A stretch of DNA of 64,000 bases. Origin: Catenulispora sp. MAP5-51. Lineage in GTDB: Bacteria; Actinomycetota; Actinomycetes; Streptomycetales; Catenulisporaceae. Position numbers and translations under genes: made by a program. Positions 34,943-43,456 of this stretch are shown one piece after another. Below the pieces are notes generated by a model. It made no database searches. It was not told the origin of the DNA and saw nothing but the letters and a program-made list of their open reading frames with translations. The stretch is from contig NZ_JBGCCH010000020.1 of the NCBI RefSeq assembly GCF_041261205.1, forward strand, positions 110,521-174,520, written 5' to 3'. How positions within the stretch are numbered: position 1 is the stretch's first letter; every line of letters begins with the position of its first letter.

Positions 34943-36769
34943 ATGGGCAAGTCCAAGAAGAAGATCCCGGATCCGACCCTCGCCGACTTCGAGGCGGGCA
35001 TGGCCCTGCTCTCCGCGCATCCGGCCTTCTCCCACCTGCGCGTCGGCTCGGTCTGCCGGGCCCCGCAGTGTCCGCACGCGCCGGAGCGCGGCTTCTGCGT
35101 CGTCGACTCCAACGGGGCAGTGCACGTCTCCCGCTCCCACCGGGCCACGCCGGAGCAGTGGGCCTGGGCCGTCGCGCACGCGCAGCTGCACCTGGGCTTC
35201 GGCCACGTCCCGGCGGACGAGGCGGGCGACCGTCCGCAGCCGGACGCCGTGGCGATCGCCGCGCGCTGCGCCGTCGTCAACCGGTTCCTGGACTCGCTGA
35301 GGATCGGCGAGCCGCTGCCGCCGGAGTTGGTGGAGACCAGCGGCTCGGACGAGGAGACGCTGGCCGACCGCTGGCGCCGCCTCGGGGTGCCGCCGCACCT
35401 GTCCGATCCGGAGCTGACCGGCACTGCCGGGCCCGACCCGGACCAGGTTCTCGTGGCCTACACCCAGAGCTGGCGCACGCCCGACGGCAAGGTGCCGGAC
35501 TGGCAGGCCGGCTTCGCGCGGTCGCTGTCCCGGGCCGTGACGGCCGCCGTGGACGTCGCCGGCGGCGGCCGCGAGAGCATGAGCCACGGCGCCCGGCGCA
35601 AGAAGCCGTGGGAGCTGGCGCTCAGCTGGTTCGTGGCCTCCTATCCGCTGCTCGGCGGCATCGCCTCCGGCCTGACGATCGTCTCCGACCTGGACACCGC
35701 GCAGGCGCACCAGATCTGGATCGCCGCGGTCGACGCCGCGCTCGGCGAGGTGTACATCAACCCGCTGGCCGCGCTGAGCGAGACCGAATGGCGGTTCGTG
35801 CTGGCCCACGAGATGCTGCACGCCGCGCTGCGCCACGGCGACCGCGTCGGCGGCCGGGACCGTTTCCTGTGGAACGTGGCCGCGGACTACGTGATCAACG
35901 GCTGGCTGCTGGAAATGGGCGTCGGCGACATGCCCGACGGGTGTCTGTACGACCCGGACCTGGCCGGCATGTCGGCCGAGGAGGTCTACGACCGCATCGC
36001 GCGGGACCTGCGCCGCGTCCGCAAGCTGCGGACCCTGCGCGGCGCGGGCGTCGGCGACGTGCTGCACGAACCGCTGCCCGGCGCGGCGGACCGGCGAGGC
36101 GTCACGGACCTCGACGACTTCTACCGGCGCGCGCTGCTCACCGGCGTGTCCTACCACCGCGACGTCGACCGCGGCCTGCTGCCGGCCGGCCTGACCCAGG
36201 AGATCAAGGCGCTGGAGCAGCCGCCGCCGAAGTGGGACGCGCAGCTGGCGCGCTGGTTCGACGAGTATCTGCCGCGCGTGGAGCCGACCCGCAGCTACGC
36301 GCGGCCCTCGCGGCGTCAGTCGTCGACCCCTGACATCCCCCGCCCCGGCCGCCACCACCCGACCGAGCTGGTGCCGCGGGTGACCTTCGGCGTGCTGCTG
36401 GACACCTCGGCGTCGATGGACGTCCGGCAGCTGGGCAAGGCGCTCGGCGCGGTGGCCTCGTTCGCCGCGGCGCGCGACGTCCCGGGGGTGCGGGTCGTCT
36501 ACTGCGACGCGACGCCCAAGGACGCCGGGTACGTGCCGGTCGAGGAGATCGGTCACCGGCTGCGGGTGTGGGGCCGCGGCGGGACGGTGCTGCAGCCCGG
36601 GATCCGATTGCTGGAGAAGGCCGCCGACTTCCCCGAGGACGCCCCGATCCTGATCATCACCGATGGGGATTGTGACGTATTGACGGTGCGCCGGCGGCAC
36701 GCCTATCTGGTCCCGGCCGGGCTGTCGCTGCCGTTCAAGCCGCACGGGCCGGTGTTCGGGTTCCGCTGA
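34943..36769 (+). CDS. VWA-like/putative metallopeptidase protein (DUF2201-type), MoxR partner
   Basis: This 608-residue protein carries a zinc-peptidase-like motif HEMLH at 289-293 with a further His at 298, and a C-terminal VWA-like domain starting at LLDTSASMD (about residue 485). An N-terminal region repeats the pattern around the peptidase motif. TPEQWAWAVAHAQLHLGFGH (His79, His83, His88) mirrors SETEWRFVLAHEMLHAALRH, but Glu is replaced by Ala80. So the protein contains a degenerate copy followed by an intact one. DUF2201 proteins pair with MoxR ATPases; their substrate is unknown. The ATG 34943 start follows an AGAGG sequence. Confidence 0.9.
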   Translation: MGKSKKKIPDPTLADFEAGMALLSAHPAFSHLRVGSVCRAPQCPHAPERGFCVVDSNGAVHVSRSHRATPEQWAWAVAHAQLHLGFGHVPADEAGDRPQPDAVAIAARCAVVNRFLDSLRIGEPLPPELVETSGSDEETLADRWRRLGVPPHLSDPELTGTAGPDPDQVLVAYTQSWRTPDGKVPDWQAGFARSLSRAVTAAVDVAGGGRESMSHGARRKKPWELALSWFVASYPLLGGIASGLTIVSDLDTAQAHQIWIAAVDAALGEVYINPLAALSETEWRFVLAHEMLHAALRHGDRVGGRDRFLWNVAADYVINGWLLEMGVGDMPDGCLYDPDLAGMSAEEVYDRIARDLRRVRKLRTLRGAGVGDVLHEPLPGAADRRGVTDLDDFYRRALLTGVSYHRDVDRGLLPAGLTQEIKALEQPPPKWDAQLARWFDEYLPRVEPTRSYARPSRRQSSTPDIPRPGRHHPTELVPRVTFGVLLDTSASMDVRQLGKALGAVASFAAARDVPGVRVVYCDATPKDAGYVPVEEIGHRLRVWGRGGTVLQPGIRLLEKAADFPEDAPILIITDGDCDVLTVRRRHAYLVPAGLSLPFKPHGPVFGFR

Positions 36770-36843
36770 GGTTTCCGGCTCCGGACGGGCCCGGGACGGG
36801 CGGGAACGGCGTCCGGAACGCGGGTCTGTCATCCGTGTGGCGG

Positions 36844-36863
36844 TGTGGCAGGGGCCTGCCACA
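36844..36863. terminator. Perfect hairpin after the VWA gene
   Basis: TGTGGCAGG (36844-36852) and CCTGCCACA (36855-36863) are 9-bp perfect inverted repeats 75 bases after the VWA stop. The central pairs must open to make a loop. It probably ends the moxR operon before the lipase promoter. Confidence 0.6.
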
Positions 36864-36975
36864 GTGCCATGATCCGGCGGTGAACTGCTCGTTTCCAGGT
36901 CTGTACACCGGGATTACCGGTTGGTAACTTACTCCGAGTCAGGTCTGTGATCCACTTCACCCGCCAAGGAGTGCC

Positions 36976-38310
36976 ATGCGCAGAAGACCAGTTCGGCGTG
37001 CCCTCGCGACCGCCGCCGTGGTGGCCCTCGGGGCCGCCGGGATCGGCACGGCCACGGCCGCGACGTCCTCCGCCGCCTCGTCCGACTCGTTCTACAGCTA
37101 CAGCGGCTCGGCGCCGTTGTCCTCGTACGCGCCGGGCACCGTCCTGGACACGCGGACGTTGCAGTACCACGTCCTCGGGATCCCCACGCCGGTCACGGCG
37201 ATCCAGATCCTGTACCGCACCACCGACGCGCAGGGGCGTGCCACCGCCGGTGTGACGTCGGTGATCCGCAGCATCACCGGCGACGCCGGCAGGGCCGTGT
37301 CCTACGACTCGTTCTACGACTCGCTGAACCCGGCCGACAGCCCCTCGCGCGCCATCGCCGGCGACGTCTCGCTCGGCGGCGTCATCCCGAACGCCGAGAC
37401 CCTGTTCCTGGCGCCGCTGCTGCTGCAGGGCTACAACGTCGTCATCCCCGACACCGAGGGCCAGACCGCGGACTTCGCCGCCGGACCCGAATACGGGACG
37501 ACCACCCTGGACTCGATCCGCGCTTCCACAAGCAGCGCCGCCGGGACCGGCATGAACGACGGCACCAAGTTCGCCCTGGAGGGCTACTCCGGCGGCGCCA
37601 TCGCCACCGACTGGGCCGCGGCCCTGGCCCCCTCGTACGCCCCCGACGTCAACCGCAACCTGGTGGGCTTCGCCGAGGGCGGCCTGCTGGTGGACCCGGC
37701 ACACAACCTGAAGTACGTCTCGGGCTCCCTGGTCTGGTCCGGCGTCATCCCGATGGCCATCATCGGCGTCGCCCGCTCCTACAGCATCGACTTCAGCAAG
37801 TACCTGAACTCCTACGGCATGCAGGTCTACAACCAGCTGCAGCAGGGCTCGATCGTCAACGCGCTCGGTGAGTACCCCGGCCTGACGTGGCAGAAGATGG
37901 CCAAACCGCAGTACGCGAACCCGGACTCGGTCCCCGAATTCGTCGCCGCCGTCAACAAGATCAACCTCGGCTCCGCCGGCACCCCCACGATCCCCGGCTT
38001 CATCGGCCAGGGTGACGGCGGCGTCCTGGAGGGCACCTTCTCCAGCCCGCCGGGCATCGGCACCGGCGACGGCGTGATGGTCGCCGGCGACGTTCGAGCG
38101 TTGGCGCGCCAGTACTGCGCCACCGGCGACAGCTCGATCGAGTTCAACCAGTTCGACCTGCTGAGCCACATCGGCACGGCCGCCGCCTGGGCCCCGCTGG
38201 CCCTGCTGTGGCTGAACGACCGCTTCGCCGGCCACACCGCGCCCTCCGACTGCGGCTCGATCGCGGCGGGGAACTCGCTGGCGCCGGAGCAGGTGGTGTC
38301 GGGTTCTTGA
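36976..38310 (+). CDS. Secreted lipase (secretory lipase family)
   Basis: This 444-residue exported protein has a twin-arginine-like basic start (MRRRPVRR) and a signal peptide of about 35 residues ending in Ala-rich sequence. The alpha/beta hydrolase nucleophile is Ser205 in GYSGGAIA. The segment NVVIPDTEGQ upstream and the late WAPLALLWLNDRFAG are typical of the LIP secretory lipase family. It probably hydrolyses extracellular triacylglycerols or esters. AAGGAG lies nine bases before the ATG. Upstream, TTACC-GGTT-GGTAA (36914-36927) is a small palindrome in the promoter region. Confidence 0.9.
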   Translation: MRRRPVRRALATAAVVALGAAGIGTATAATSSAASSDSFYSYSGSAPLSSYAPGTVLDTRTLQYHVLGIPTPVTAIQILYRTTDAQGRATAGVTSVIRSITGDAGRAVSYDSFYDSLNPADSPSRAIAGDVSLGGVIPNAETLFLAPLLLQGYNVVIPDTEGQTADFAAGPEYGTTTLDSIRASTSSAAGTGMNDGTKFALEGYSGGAIATDWAAALAPSYAPDVNRNLVGFAEGGLLVDPAHNLKYVSGSLVWSGVIPMAIIGVARSYSIDFSKYLNSYGMQVYNQLQQGSIVNALGEYPGLTWQKMAKPQYANPDSVPEFVAAVNKINLGSAGTPTIPGFIGQGDGGVLEGTFSSPPGIGTGDGVMVAGDVRALARQYCATGDSSIEFNQFDLLSHIGTAAAWAPLALLWLNDRFAGHTAPSDCGSIAAGNSLAPEQVVSGS

Positions 38311-38338
38311 GCGAGGCCAAGGCTTCTGTGTGACCGAT

Positions 38339-38377
38339 CGCATCCCGCGAGCTGCTCAGGCGGCATCGCGGGATGCG
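38339..38377. terminator. Bidirectional terminator between lipase and ctaG genes
   Basis: A perfect 12-bp stem (CGCATCCCGCGA at 38339-38350, TCGCGGGATGCG at 38366-38377) with a 15-base loop is followed by CTTTGC. It lies in the 82-bp gap between converging genes. Confidence 0.85.
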
Positions 38378-38392
38378 CTTTGCGCGCACGGA

Positions 38393-39343
38393 TCAGCGAT
38401 TGAGTCCGGCCAGATACTCGTTGTAGGCGTTCAGCTCGGCATCGTTGTTGCGGTCCGCGGCCCGGTCCCGCCGTACGGCGTCCCGGGTGTCGGCCTTCCG
38501 CCACTGCATGAACAGCACCAGCAGCACCAGCACGCTCGGAATCTCGGAGAACGCCCACGCGATCGCGCCGGCTGCGTGCTCGTCCGACAGCGCGGTCCCC
38601 GGCCAGCTGGCGGGGTGGTGCGTGAACACCGTGGTGGTCAGGGAGCTCTCCATCATCACCGCGATGCCGAAGAAGGCGTGGAACGGCATGCCGCCGAACA
38701 GTTCCAGGATGCCCAGCACCGGGTTGGCGCGGCGGGGGCCGGGGTCGACGCCGAGGATCGGGTAGAAGAACAGCAGGCCGACGGCCAGGAAGTGGACCAG
38801 CATCAGGTCGTGTGTCCACCACGTGCTCATCAGCGTCGTGAACAGCGACGTGAAGTAGAGCCCGTACAGGCTCGCCACGAACACCGGCAGGGTGAACCAC
38901 GGTGCCGTGATCACCTTGGCGAAGCGCGAGTGCAGGACGTGCACCAGCACTTCGCGCGGGCCGAGGCGGCCGTGGGGCGCGGCCCGCAGCGAGCGCAGGG
39001 CCAGAGTGATGGGGGCGCCGAGCAGCAGCAGGACCGGGCTCACCATGGACATCACCATGTGCTGGACCATGTGGACGCTCATCAGCTGCATCCCGTAGCC
39101 GCCGATGCCGGTCGCGGTCACCTCGATGATGGTCGCGATGCCGAGCAGGAAGGCCACGGTGCGGCCGGGCTGCCAGGAGTCGCCACGACGGTGCAGGCGC
39201 CATACTCCGATCACGTACAGCAGCGCCGCCAACAGGCAGGCCGCCGGGAGCAGGGGGATCGGCTGCGGATGCCAGGCCAGCAGCCGGCCGAGCGAGACCG
39301 GGGCCTCGGGCATCCAGCCGGGGCCGCTCATCCCGTCGCCCAT
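38393..39343 (-). CDS. ctaG: CtaG-family cytochrome c oxidase assembly protein
   Basis: This 316-residue membrane protein matches the Caa3_CtaG family. It has about seven transmembrane helices with conserved His/Met residues (HMVQHMVMSMVSP, LMLVHFLAVG, FGGMPFHAFFGIAVMM) and a charged cytoplasmic tail. The family helps assemble the copper centre of cytochrome oxidase and often sits next to copper-uptake genes, as here. ATG 39343 follows AAGGAG. It is divergent from the membrane protein gene at 39.5 kb. Confidence 0.9.
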   Translation of the reverse strand: MGDGMSGPGWMPEAPVSLGRLLAWHPQPIPLLPAACLLAALLYVIGVWRLHRRGDSWQPGRTVAFLLGIATIIEVTATGIGGYGMQLMSVHMVQHMVMSMVSPVLLLLGAPITLALRSLRAAPHGRLGPREVLVHVLHSRFAKVITAPWFTLPVFVASLYGLYFTSLFTTLMSTWWTHDLMLVHFLAVGLLFFYPILGVDPGPRRANPVLGILELFGGMPFHAFFGIAVMMESSLTTTVFTHHPASWPGTALSDEHAAGAIAWAFSEIPSVLVLLVLFMQWRKADTRDAVRRDRAADRNNDAELNAYNEYLAGLNR

Positions 39344-39535
39344 GGGCGTGCTCCTTGTGCTCCTCGTGAGTGGTTGCTGACCGGGGAGTGGCGGGTTCCG
39401 GCCGTCGGTGGCCCGGTTAGGGGCCCATCGTCCCACACCGCCTTTCGCTCCCCGCGGGCGGTGTGTCCCGGTTGGGCCGAAACCGGGCGGGGCATGACGG
39501 ACGGCGTGGGGAACCGATGCGATGATGTGTCCGCC

Positions 39536-40114
39536 ATGGACCTCAGGAGTGTCGCCCCGAACGCGCGGGCCGCTGTTTTCGCAGCGGTCTGCACGTTGCT
39601 GGCGGTCGCGGCACACCGGCTGATGTCGGGCACGGGCATTCCGGTCGCGGCCCAGGTGTTCGGCGCGGTGGCGGTGTTCTGCTTCGCGCGGATCGCCGCG
39701 GCGCTCGGCGAGCGCGGCCTGGGTTCGATCGCGCTGCTCGTCGGCGGCTCGCAGATCGGGTTGCACCTGCTGTTCCACGCTGCGCAGGCCTCGACTATGT
39801 CCACCATGCCCGGTATGGGGCAAATGTCCGGAAACTCATCCGGCATGACGATCGCCCACATCCTCGCCGCCGCCACCGCCGCCTGGTGGCTGCGCCGCGG
39901 TGAGGCCGCGTTGTTCGCCGCCGTCGAGCGGGCCCGCGTGGTCCTCGGCGCGTCGTGGCGGATGGTGGCGTGGTGGGCCATGGGGACGCGGCCGATCCGG
40001 TCGGCGCCTCCTGCGGTGCCCGCGTTCGGTCCGGAGGTCTGCCGGCCGGCCGCGGCGCGCGCGTTGCTGTTCACGGTGATCAGGAGAGGGCCGCCGCCGG
40101 CTTCCGGTCGGTAA
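39536..40114 (+). CDS. Membrane protein with Met/His-rich loop, copper-locus associated
   Basis: This 192-residue protein has about four transmembrane helices. Between helices 3 and 4 it carries a Met-rich stretch with flanking His (LLFHAAQASTMSTMPGMGQM, then HIL), which suggests a copper-binding loop. The C-terminal tail is basic and probably cytoplasmic. It sits between ctaG and the ycnI/copC-copD genes. I do not recognise a named family with certainty. Confidence 0.8.
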   Translation: MDLRSVAPNARAAVFAAVCTLLAVAAHRLMSGTGIPVAAQVFGAVAVFCFARIAAALGERGLGSIALLVGGSQIGLHLLFHAAQASTMSTMPGMGQMSGNSSGMTIAHILAAATAAWWLRRGEAALFAAVERARVVLGASWRMVAWWAMGTRPIRSAPPAVPAFGPEVCRPAAARALLFTVIRRGPPPASGR

Positions 40115-40198
40115 CGGAACATCATCAGCCCCGCTTCGTCCGGGGCTGCGGCGGCTCCGCCATTTTGTCGTGCTCTCTATCACCGTGGAGATACCACT

Positions 40199-40981
40199 AT
40201 GTCCAAGTTCTTCCGCGCCGCGGCGGTCACCGGCGCCGTCTGCACCGTCCTGGCGATCGCCGGTCCGGCGTCCGCGCACGTCACCATCGGCCCGAACACC
40301 TCGCCCAAGGGCGGCAGCGACGTCGAGCTGACCTTCCGCGTCCCCAACGAGGAAGCCCAGGCGAGCACCACTCAGATCGAGGTCGACTTCCCGACCGACA
40401 AGCCGATCACCGGCGTGCTGCCGGAGCCGACGCCGGGCTGGACCGTCAAGGTCGACAACCTGACGCTGCCCACTCCGATCAAGACCGACGACGGCACGGT
40501 CACCCAGGTCGTGCAGCGCATCACCTGGAGCGGCGGCCAGATCCCGGTCGGGCAGTACCAGGGCTTCCGCGTGATGCTCGGCGCCCTGCCGGACGACGCC
40601 GACAGCCTGACGTTCAAAGCCCTGCAGACCTACGCCAACGGCGATGTCGTCCGCTGGATCGACGTCCAGCAGCCCGGTCAGCCCGAGCCCGATCACCCGG
40701 CTCCGGTGCTGACGCTGACGGCGGCGGCTCCCGACGGGGCTTCGTCCTCGTCCTCGGCTTCATCCTCGGCTCCGGCCTCGGGCTCGCAGGTGACCGCGAC
40801 GGCCTCGGCCTCCTCGGCCGGTTCGACCACCGCCGCCGGTACCGCCGCCTCGGCCAAGACCAGCGACTCGACGGCCCGCGCGCTCGGCATCGCCGGCATC
40901 GTCGTCGGCGTCCTGGGTCTGGGCGTCGGCGCGTTCGGCTTCGCCGCGGCGCGCCGCAAGGGAGCCGGGACGCCGGAATGA
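40199..40981 (+). CDS. ycnI: YcnI-like copper-binding membrane-anchored protein (DUF1775)
   Basis: This 260-residue protein has a signal peptide cleaved after PASA, leaving His27 as the N-terminal residue, the copper ligand in YcnI. The DUF1775 domain follows (HVTIGPNTSPKGGSDVELTFRVPNE, later WSGGQIPVGQYQGF). A Ser/Ala-rich linker (about 175-225) leads to a single C-terminal transmembrane helix and a basic tail. It probably holds copper outside the membrane for the CopC-CopD protein encoded next, whose start overlaps its stop. Confidence 0.93.
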   Translation: MSKFFRAAAVTGAVCTVLAIAGPASAHVTIGPNTSPKGGSDVELTFRVPNEEAQASTTQIEVDFPTDKPITGVLPEPTPGWTVKVDNLTLPTPIKTDDGTVTQVVQRITWSGGQIPVGQYQGFRVMLGALPDDADSLTFKALQTYANGDVVRWIDVQQPGQPEPDHPAPVLTLTAAAPDGASSSSSASSSAPASGSQVTATASASSAGSTTAAGTAASAKTSDSTARALGIAGIVVGVLGLGVGAFGFAAARRKGAGTPE

Positions 40982-42681
40982 TGCGTCGCCTCGCCTGCGT
41001 GGTCGCGGTGGTCGTCGCGGTGCTCGTCGCCGTGGCGCCCTCCGCGTCCGCGCACGCCACGGTCGTCTCGACGTCGCCGGGGGACGGCCAGGTGGTCGCC
41101 ACCGCGCCGAGCGCGGTGTCGGTGCGCTTCGACGAGCCGGTCCAGATGCAGTTCGGGGCGCTGCGGGTGTTCTCGCCGTCCGGGGCGCGGGTGGACGAGG
41201 GCAGCCCCTCGCACCCGGCCGGGCACTCCGACACGGTCGAGGTCGGCTTGGCCGCCAACCTCGGTCGCGGCACCTACACCGTGGCCTGGCACGTGATCTC
41301 GGCGGACTCGCATCCGGTCTCGGGGGCGTTCACGTTCAGCGTCGGCGCCTCCTCGACGACCTCGGTGTCCCAGGACACCCTGAACGCCGCCGGGAGCAAG
41401 ACCGTCGGGGTCCTGTACGGGATCGCCCGCGGCGTTGCCTACGGCGGCTTCGCACTGGCCGTCGGCGCGACCGCGTTCCTGCTGTGCTGCTGGCCGGCCG
41501 GAGCAGCGTCGCGCCGGGTCCAGACCCTGATCGGCGCGGGCTGGGCGGCCCTGGTGGCCGCCACCCTCGCGGTGCTCGGGTTGCAGGGCCCTTATGACGG
41601 CGGCTTCGGGCTGGGCCGGGTCTTCGACAGCGCGGTGTTGCGCACCACGATCGGGACCCGGCTCGGCACCGCGCTGTCGGTCCGGCTGCTCCTGCTCGGG
41701 GCGTTCGGCACCGGCCTGGCGGTGCTGCTGCCGAGGTTGGAGCAGGCCTCGATCCGGATGCGGATCGCGGCCGGCGCGGCCGGGGCGGCGCTGGCCGTGG
41801 CGATGGCGGCGACGTGGGCCACCGCCGACCACGCCGGCACCGGTTCCCAGGTCGCGCTCGCGCTGCCGCTCGACGTCGTGCACGTGATGGCGATGGCGGT
41901 GTGGCTCGGCGGGCTGACGGTCGTCGTCGCCGCGCTGCTGCGTCCGGTGGGGGGCGGCACGAAGACCGGGTCCGGAGTGGATCCGGCGGTGCTGGCACCG
42001 GCGATCCGGCGGTTCTCGACCATCGCAGCCTGCTGCATCGGCGTGCTGGTCGCCAGCGGCACGTACCAGGCCTGGCGCCAGGTCGGGACGCTGGGCGCGT
42101 TGACCGGCACCGTCTACGGCAAGCTGTTGCTGGTCAAGCTGCTCGGCGTCGGGCTGATCGTGGCGTTGGGGTATCTGGCCCGGGTGTGGATCGCGCACTA
42201 CCTGGCTGATCGCGCGGCGCCCGACGAGGTCGCCATCCGGCAGCTGCGCCGCTCGACAGGTCTGGAGGCGGTGCTCGCGATCGGGGTGCTGACCGTCACG
42301 GCCATGCTGGTCAACGCCCCTCCCGCGCGCACTGCCTTCGCGGCGCCGGTCTCGACGGCCGCCGCCTTCGACACCGGCGGCCCGAACGGCAAGGGCAGCG
42401 TGCAGATCTTCGTCTCGCCCGCGAAGGCCGGCACCGACCTGGTGCACATCGAGGTCGTCGCGCCGTCGGGGGAGCCGGAGGCGGTGCCGCAGCTGACCGC
42501 GACGCTGTCGCTGCCCGACCGGCAGCTCGGCCCGCTGCCGGTGAGCCTGAGCGGCGCCGGGACGTCGCACTACTACGGGAACGCGACGATCCCCCTGCCG
42601 GGCAGCTGGAAGTTGGCGGTGACGGTGCGGACCGACGACATCGACGAGACGACGGTCACCGTTCCGGTCACGATCCGCTGA
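40978..42681 (+). CDS. ycnJ: CopC-CopD fusion copper import protein (YcnJ-like)
   Basis: This 567-residue protein starts with a signal peptide ending SASA. The mature N-terminal His26 begins a CopC domain, whose later copper ligands lie in ISADSHPVSGAF. It continues with a CopD domain of about eight transmembrane helices (from residue 145) and an extracytoplasmic C-terminal beta domain. It probably brings copper into the cytoplasm or delivers it for oxidase assembly. ATG 40978 overlaps the ycnI stop by four bases; ATG 40981 is the other possible start. Confidence 0.94.
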   Translation: MMRRLACVVAVVVAVLVAVAPSASAHATVVSTSPGDGQVVATAPSAVSVRFDEPVQMQFGALRVFSPSGARVDEGSPSHPAGHSDTVEVGLAANLGRGTYTVAWHVISADSHPVSGAFTFSVGASSTTSVSQDTLNAAGSKTVGVLYGIARGVAYGGFALAVGATAFLLCCWPAGAASRRVQTLIGAGWAALVAATLAVLGLQGPYDGGFGLGRVFDSAVLRTTIGTRLGTALSVRLLLLGAFGTGLAVLLPRLEQASIRMRIAAGAAGAALAVAMAATWATADHAGTGSQVALALPLDVVHVMAMAVWLGGLTVVVAALLRPVGGGTKTGSGVDPAVLAPAIRRFSTIAACCIGVLVASGTYQAWRQVGTLGALTGTVYGKLLLVKLLGVGLIVALGYLARVWIAHYLADRAAPDEVAIRQLRRSTGLEAVLAIGVLTVTAMLVNAPPARTAFAAPVSTAAAFDTGGPNGKGSVQIFVSPAKAGTDLVHIEVVAPSGEPEAVPQLTATLSLPDRQLGPLPVSLSGAGTSHYYGNATIPLPGSWKLAVTVRTDDIDETTVTVPVTIR

Positions 42682-42733
42682 GCCCCACGACGCCGGCGAT
42701 GGCGGCGATGGCGGCGGCGGTCGGTATCAGAAC

Positions 42734-43279
42734 TCAGATGATCCCGACCATCGCCGCCATCGTCAGCGTCATCAGCAGCGCCCCGACATGCGGCACGGTC
42801 ACCAGCAAGCGCGGCGCCCCGGCCGTGCCGCCGTGCCGGTGCCGCGCGTCGACCAGCCGCCGGCCGTGCACCACCGCGCACCCCGCCAGCACGCCGGCGA
42901 CCCCGAGCGGCACCCACGTCGGCGGATGCGTCGGCGCGTCGAGCATGTACGCCATCGCGGCCTGGCCGGCGCCGATCGCCGCGTTCTGGCACCGGTGCTG
43001 GGTCGGGCTCGGACGCAGCGTGGCGCGCGCGAAGTAGGCCGCGCCCAGAGCCGCGTAGCCGATGGCGGCGGCGTGCAGCGCGCCGGCCGGCACCCCCGGG
43101 AACACCATGAGCGTCATGCCCGCGCCCATCACCGCGTGCCCGGCATCGGCCGGCCGGTCCGTGTCCGGAAGCCGTGTCGGCGAGAGCAGACGCAGCACAT
43201 GCACGACCGTCGCCGCCCAGAACAGCGTGAGCTCGGCCAGTACCACCGGCACCGAACCGCCGCCGGAACCCATGTCCAT
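42734..43279 (-). CDS. DUF5134-type membrane protein near copper genes
   Basis: This 181-residue protein has about five transmembrane helices. Its His/Met distribution (MDMGSGGG at the start, ATVVHVLRLL, AGHAVMGAGMTLM) is like DUF5134 proteins found with copper genes. I choose ATG 43279, since the upstream part of the open frame is basic and proline-rich and does not look like protein. It converges on the copC-copD gene and appears to be the second Met/His-rich membrane protein of the locus. Confidence 0.75.
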   Translation of the reverse strand: MDMGSGGGSVPVVLAELTLFWAATVVHVLRLLSPTRLPDTDRPADAGHAVMGAGMTLMVFPGVPAGALHAAAIGYAALGAAYFARATLRPSPTQHRCQNAAIGAGQAAMAYMLDAPTHPPTWVPLGVAGVLAGCAVVHGRRLVDARHRHGGTAGAPRLLVTVPHVGALLMTLTMAAMVGII

Positions 43280-43456
43280 TCCCGACAACCCCTCGGCTCG
43301 ACACCGCTCCACCGACCACCCACGGAACACCCACGGAACACCCACCGACCGCCCCACGGAGAGCCTTCCCGACCGGAAGCCGGGATAGTCCATGGCGAAT
43401 GCGGCGAAACCGAGGGACACCGTAGCGGGCCGGTATGACAGGGCCCGGACTGTCCC

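Noticed and set aside
33716..36862. A 1048-codon minus-strand frame opposite the MoxR and VWA genes
   Set aside because: It has Arg/Gly/Val/Asp-rich composition without motifs and spans two well-supported genes and their intergenic repeats on the other strand.
38330..39530. Plus-strand frame running through the ctaG region
   Set aside because: The minus strand encodes a clear seven-helix CtaG protein. The plus frame becomes real only from ATG 39536.
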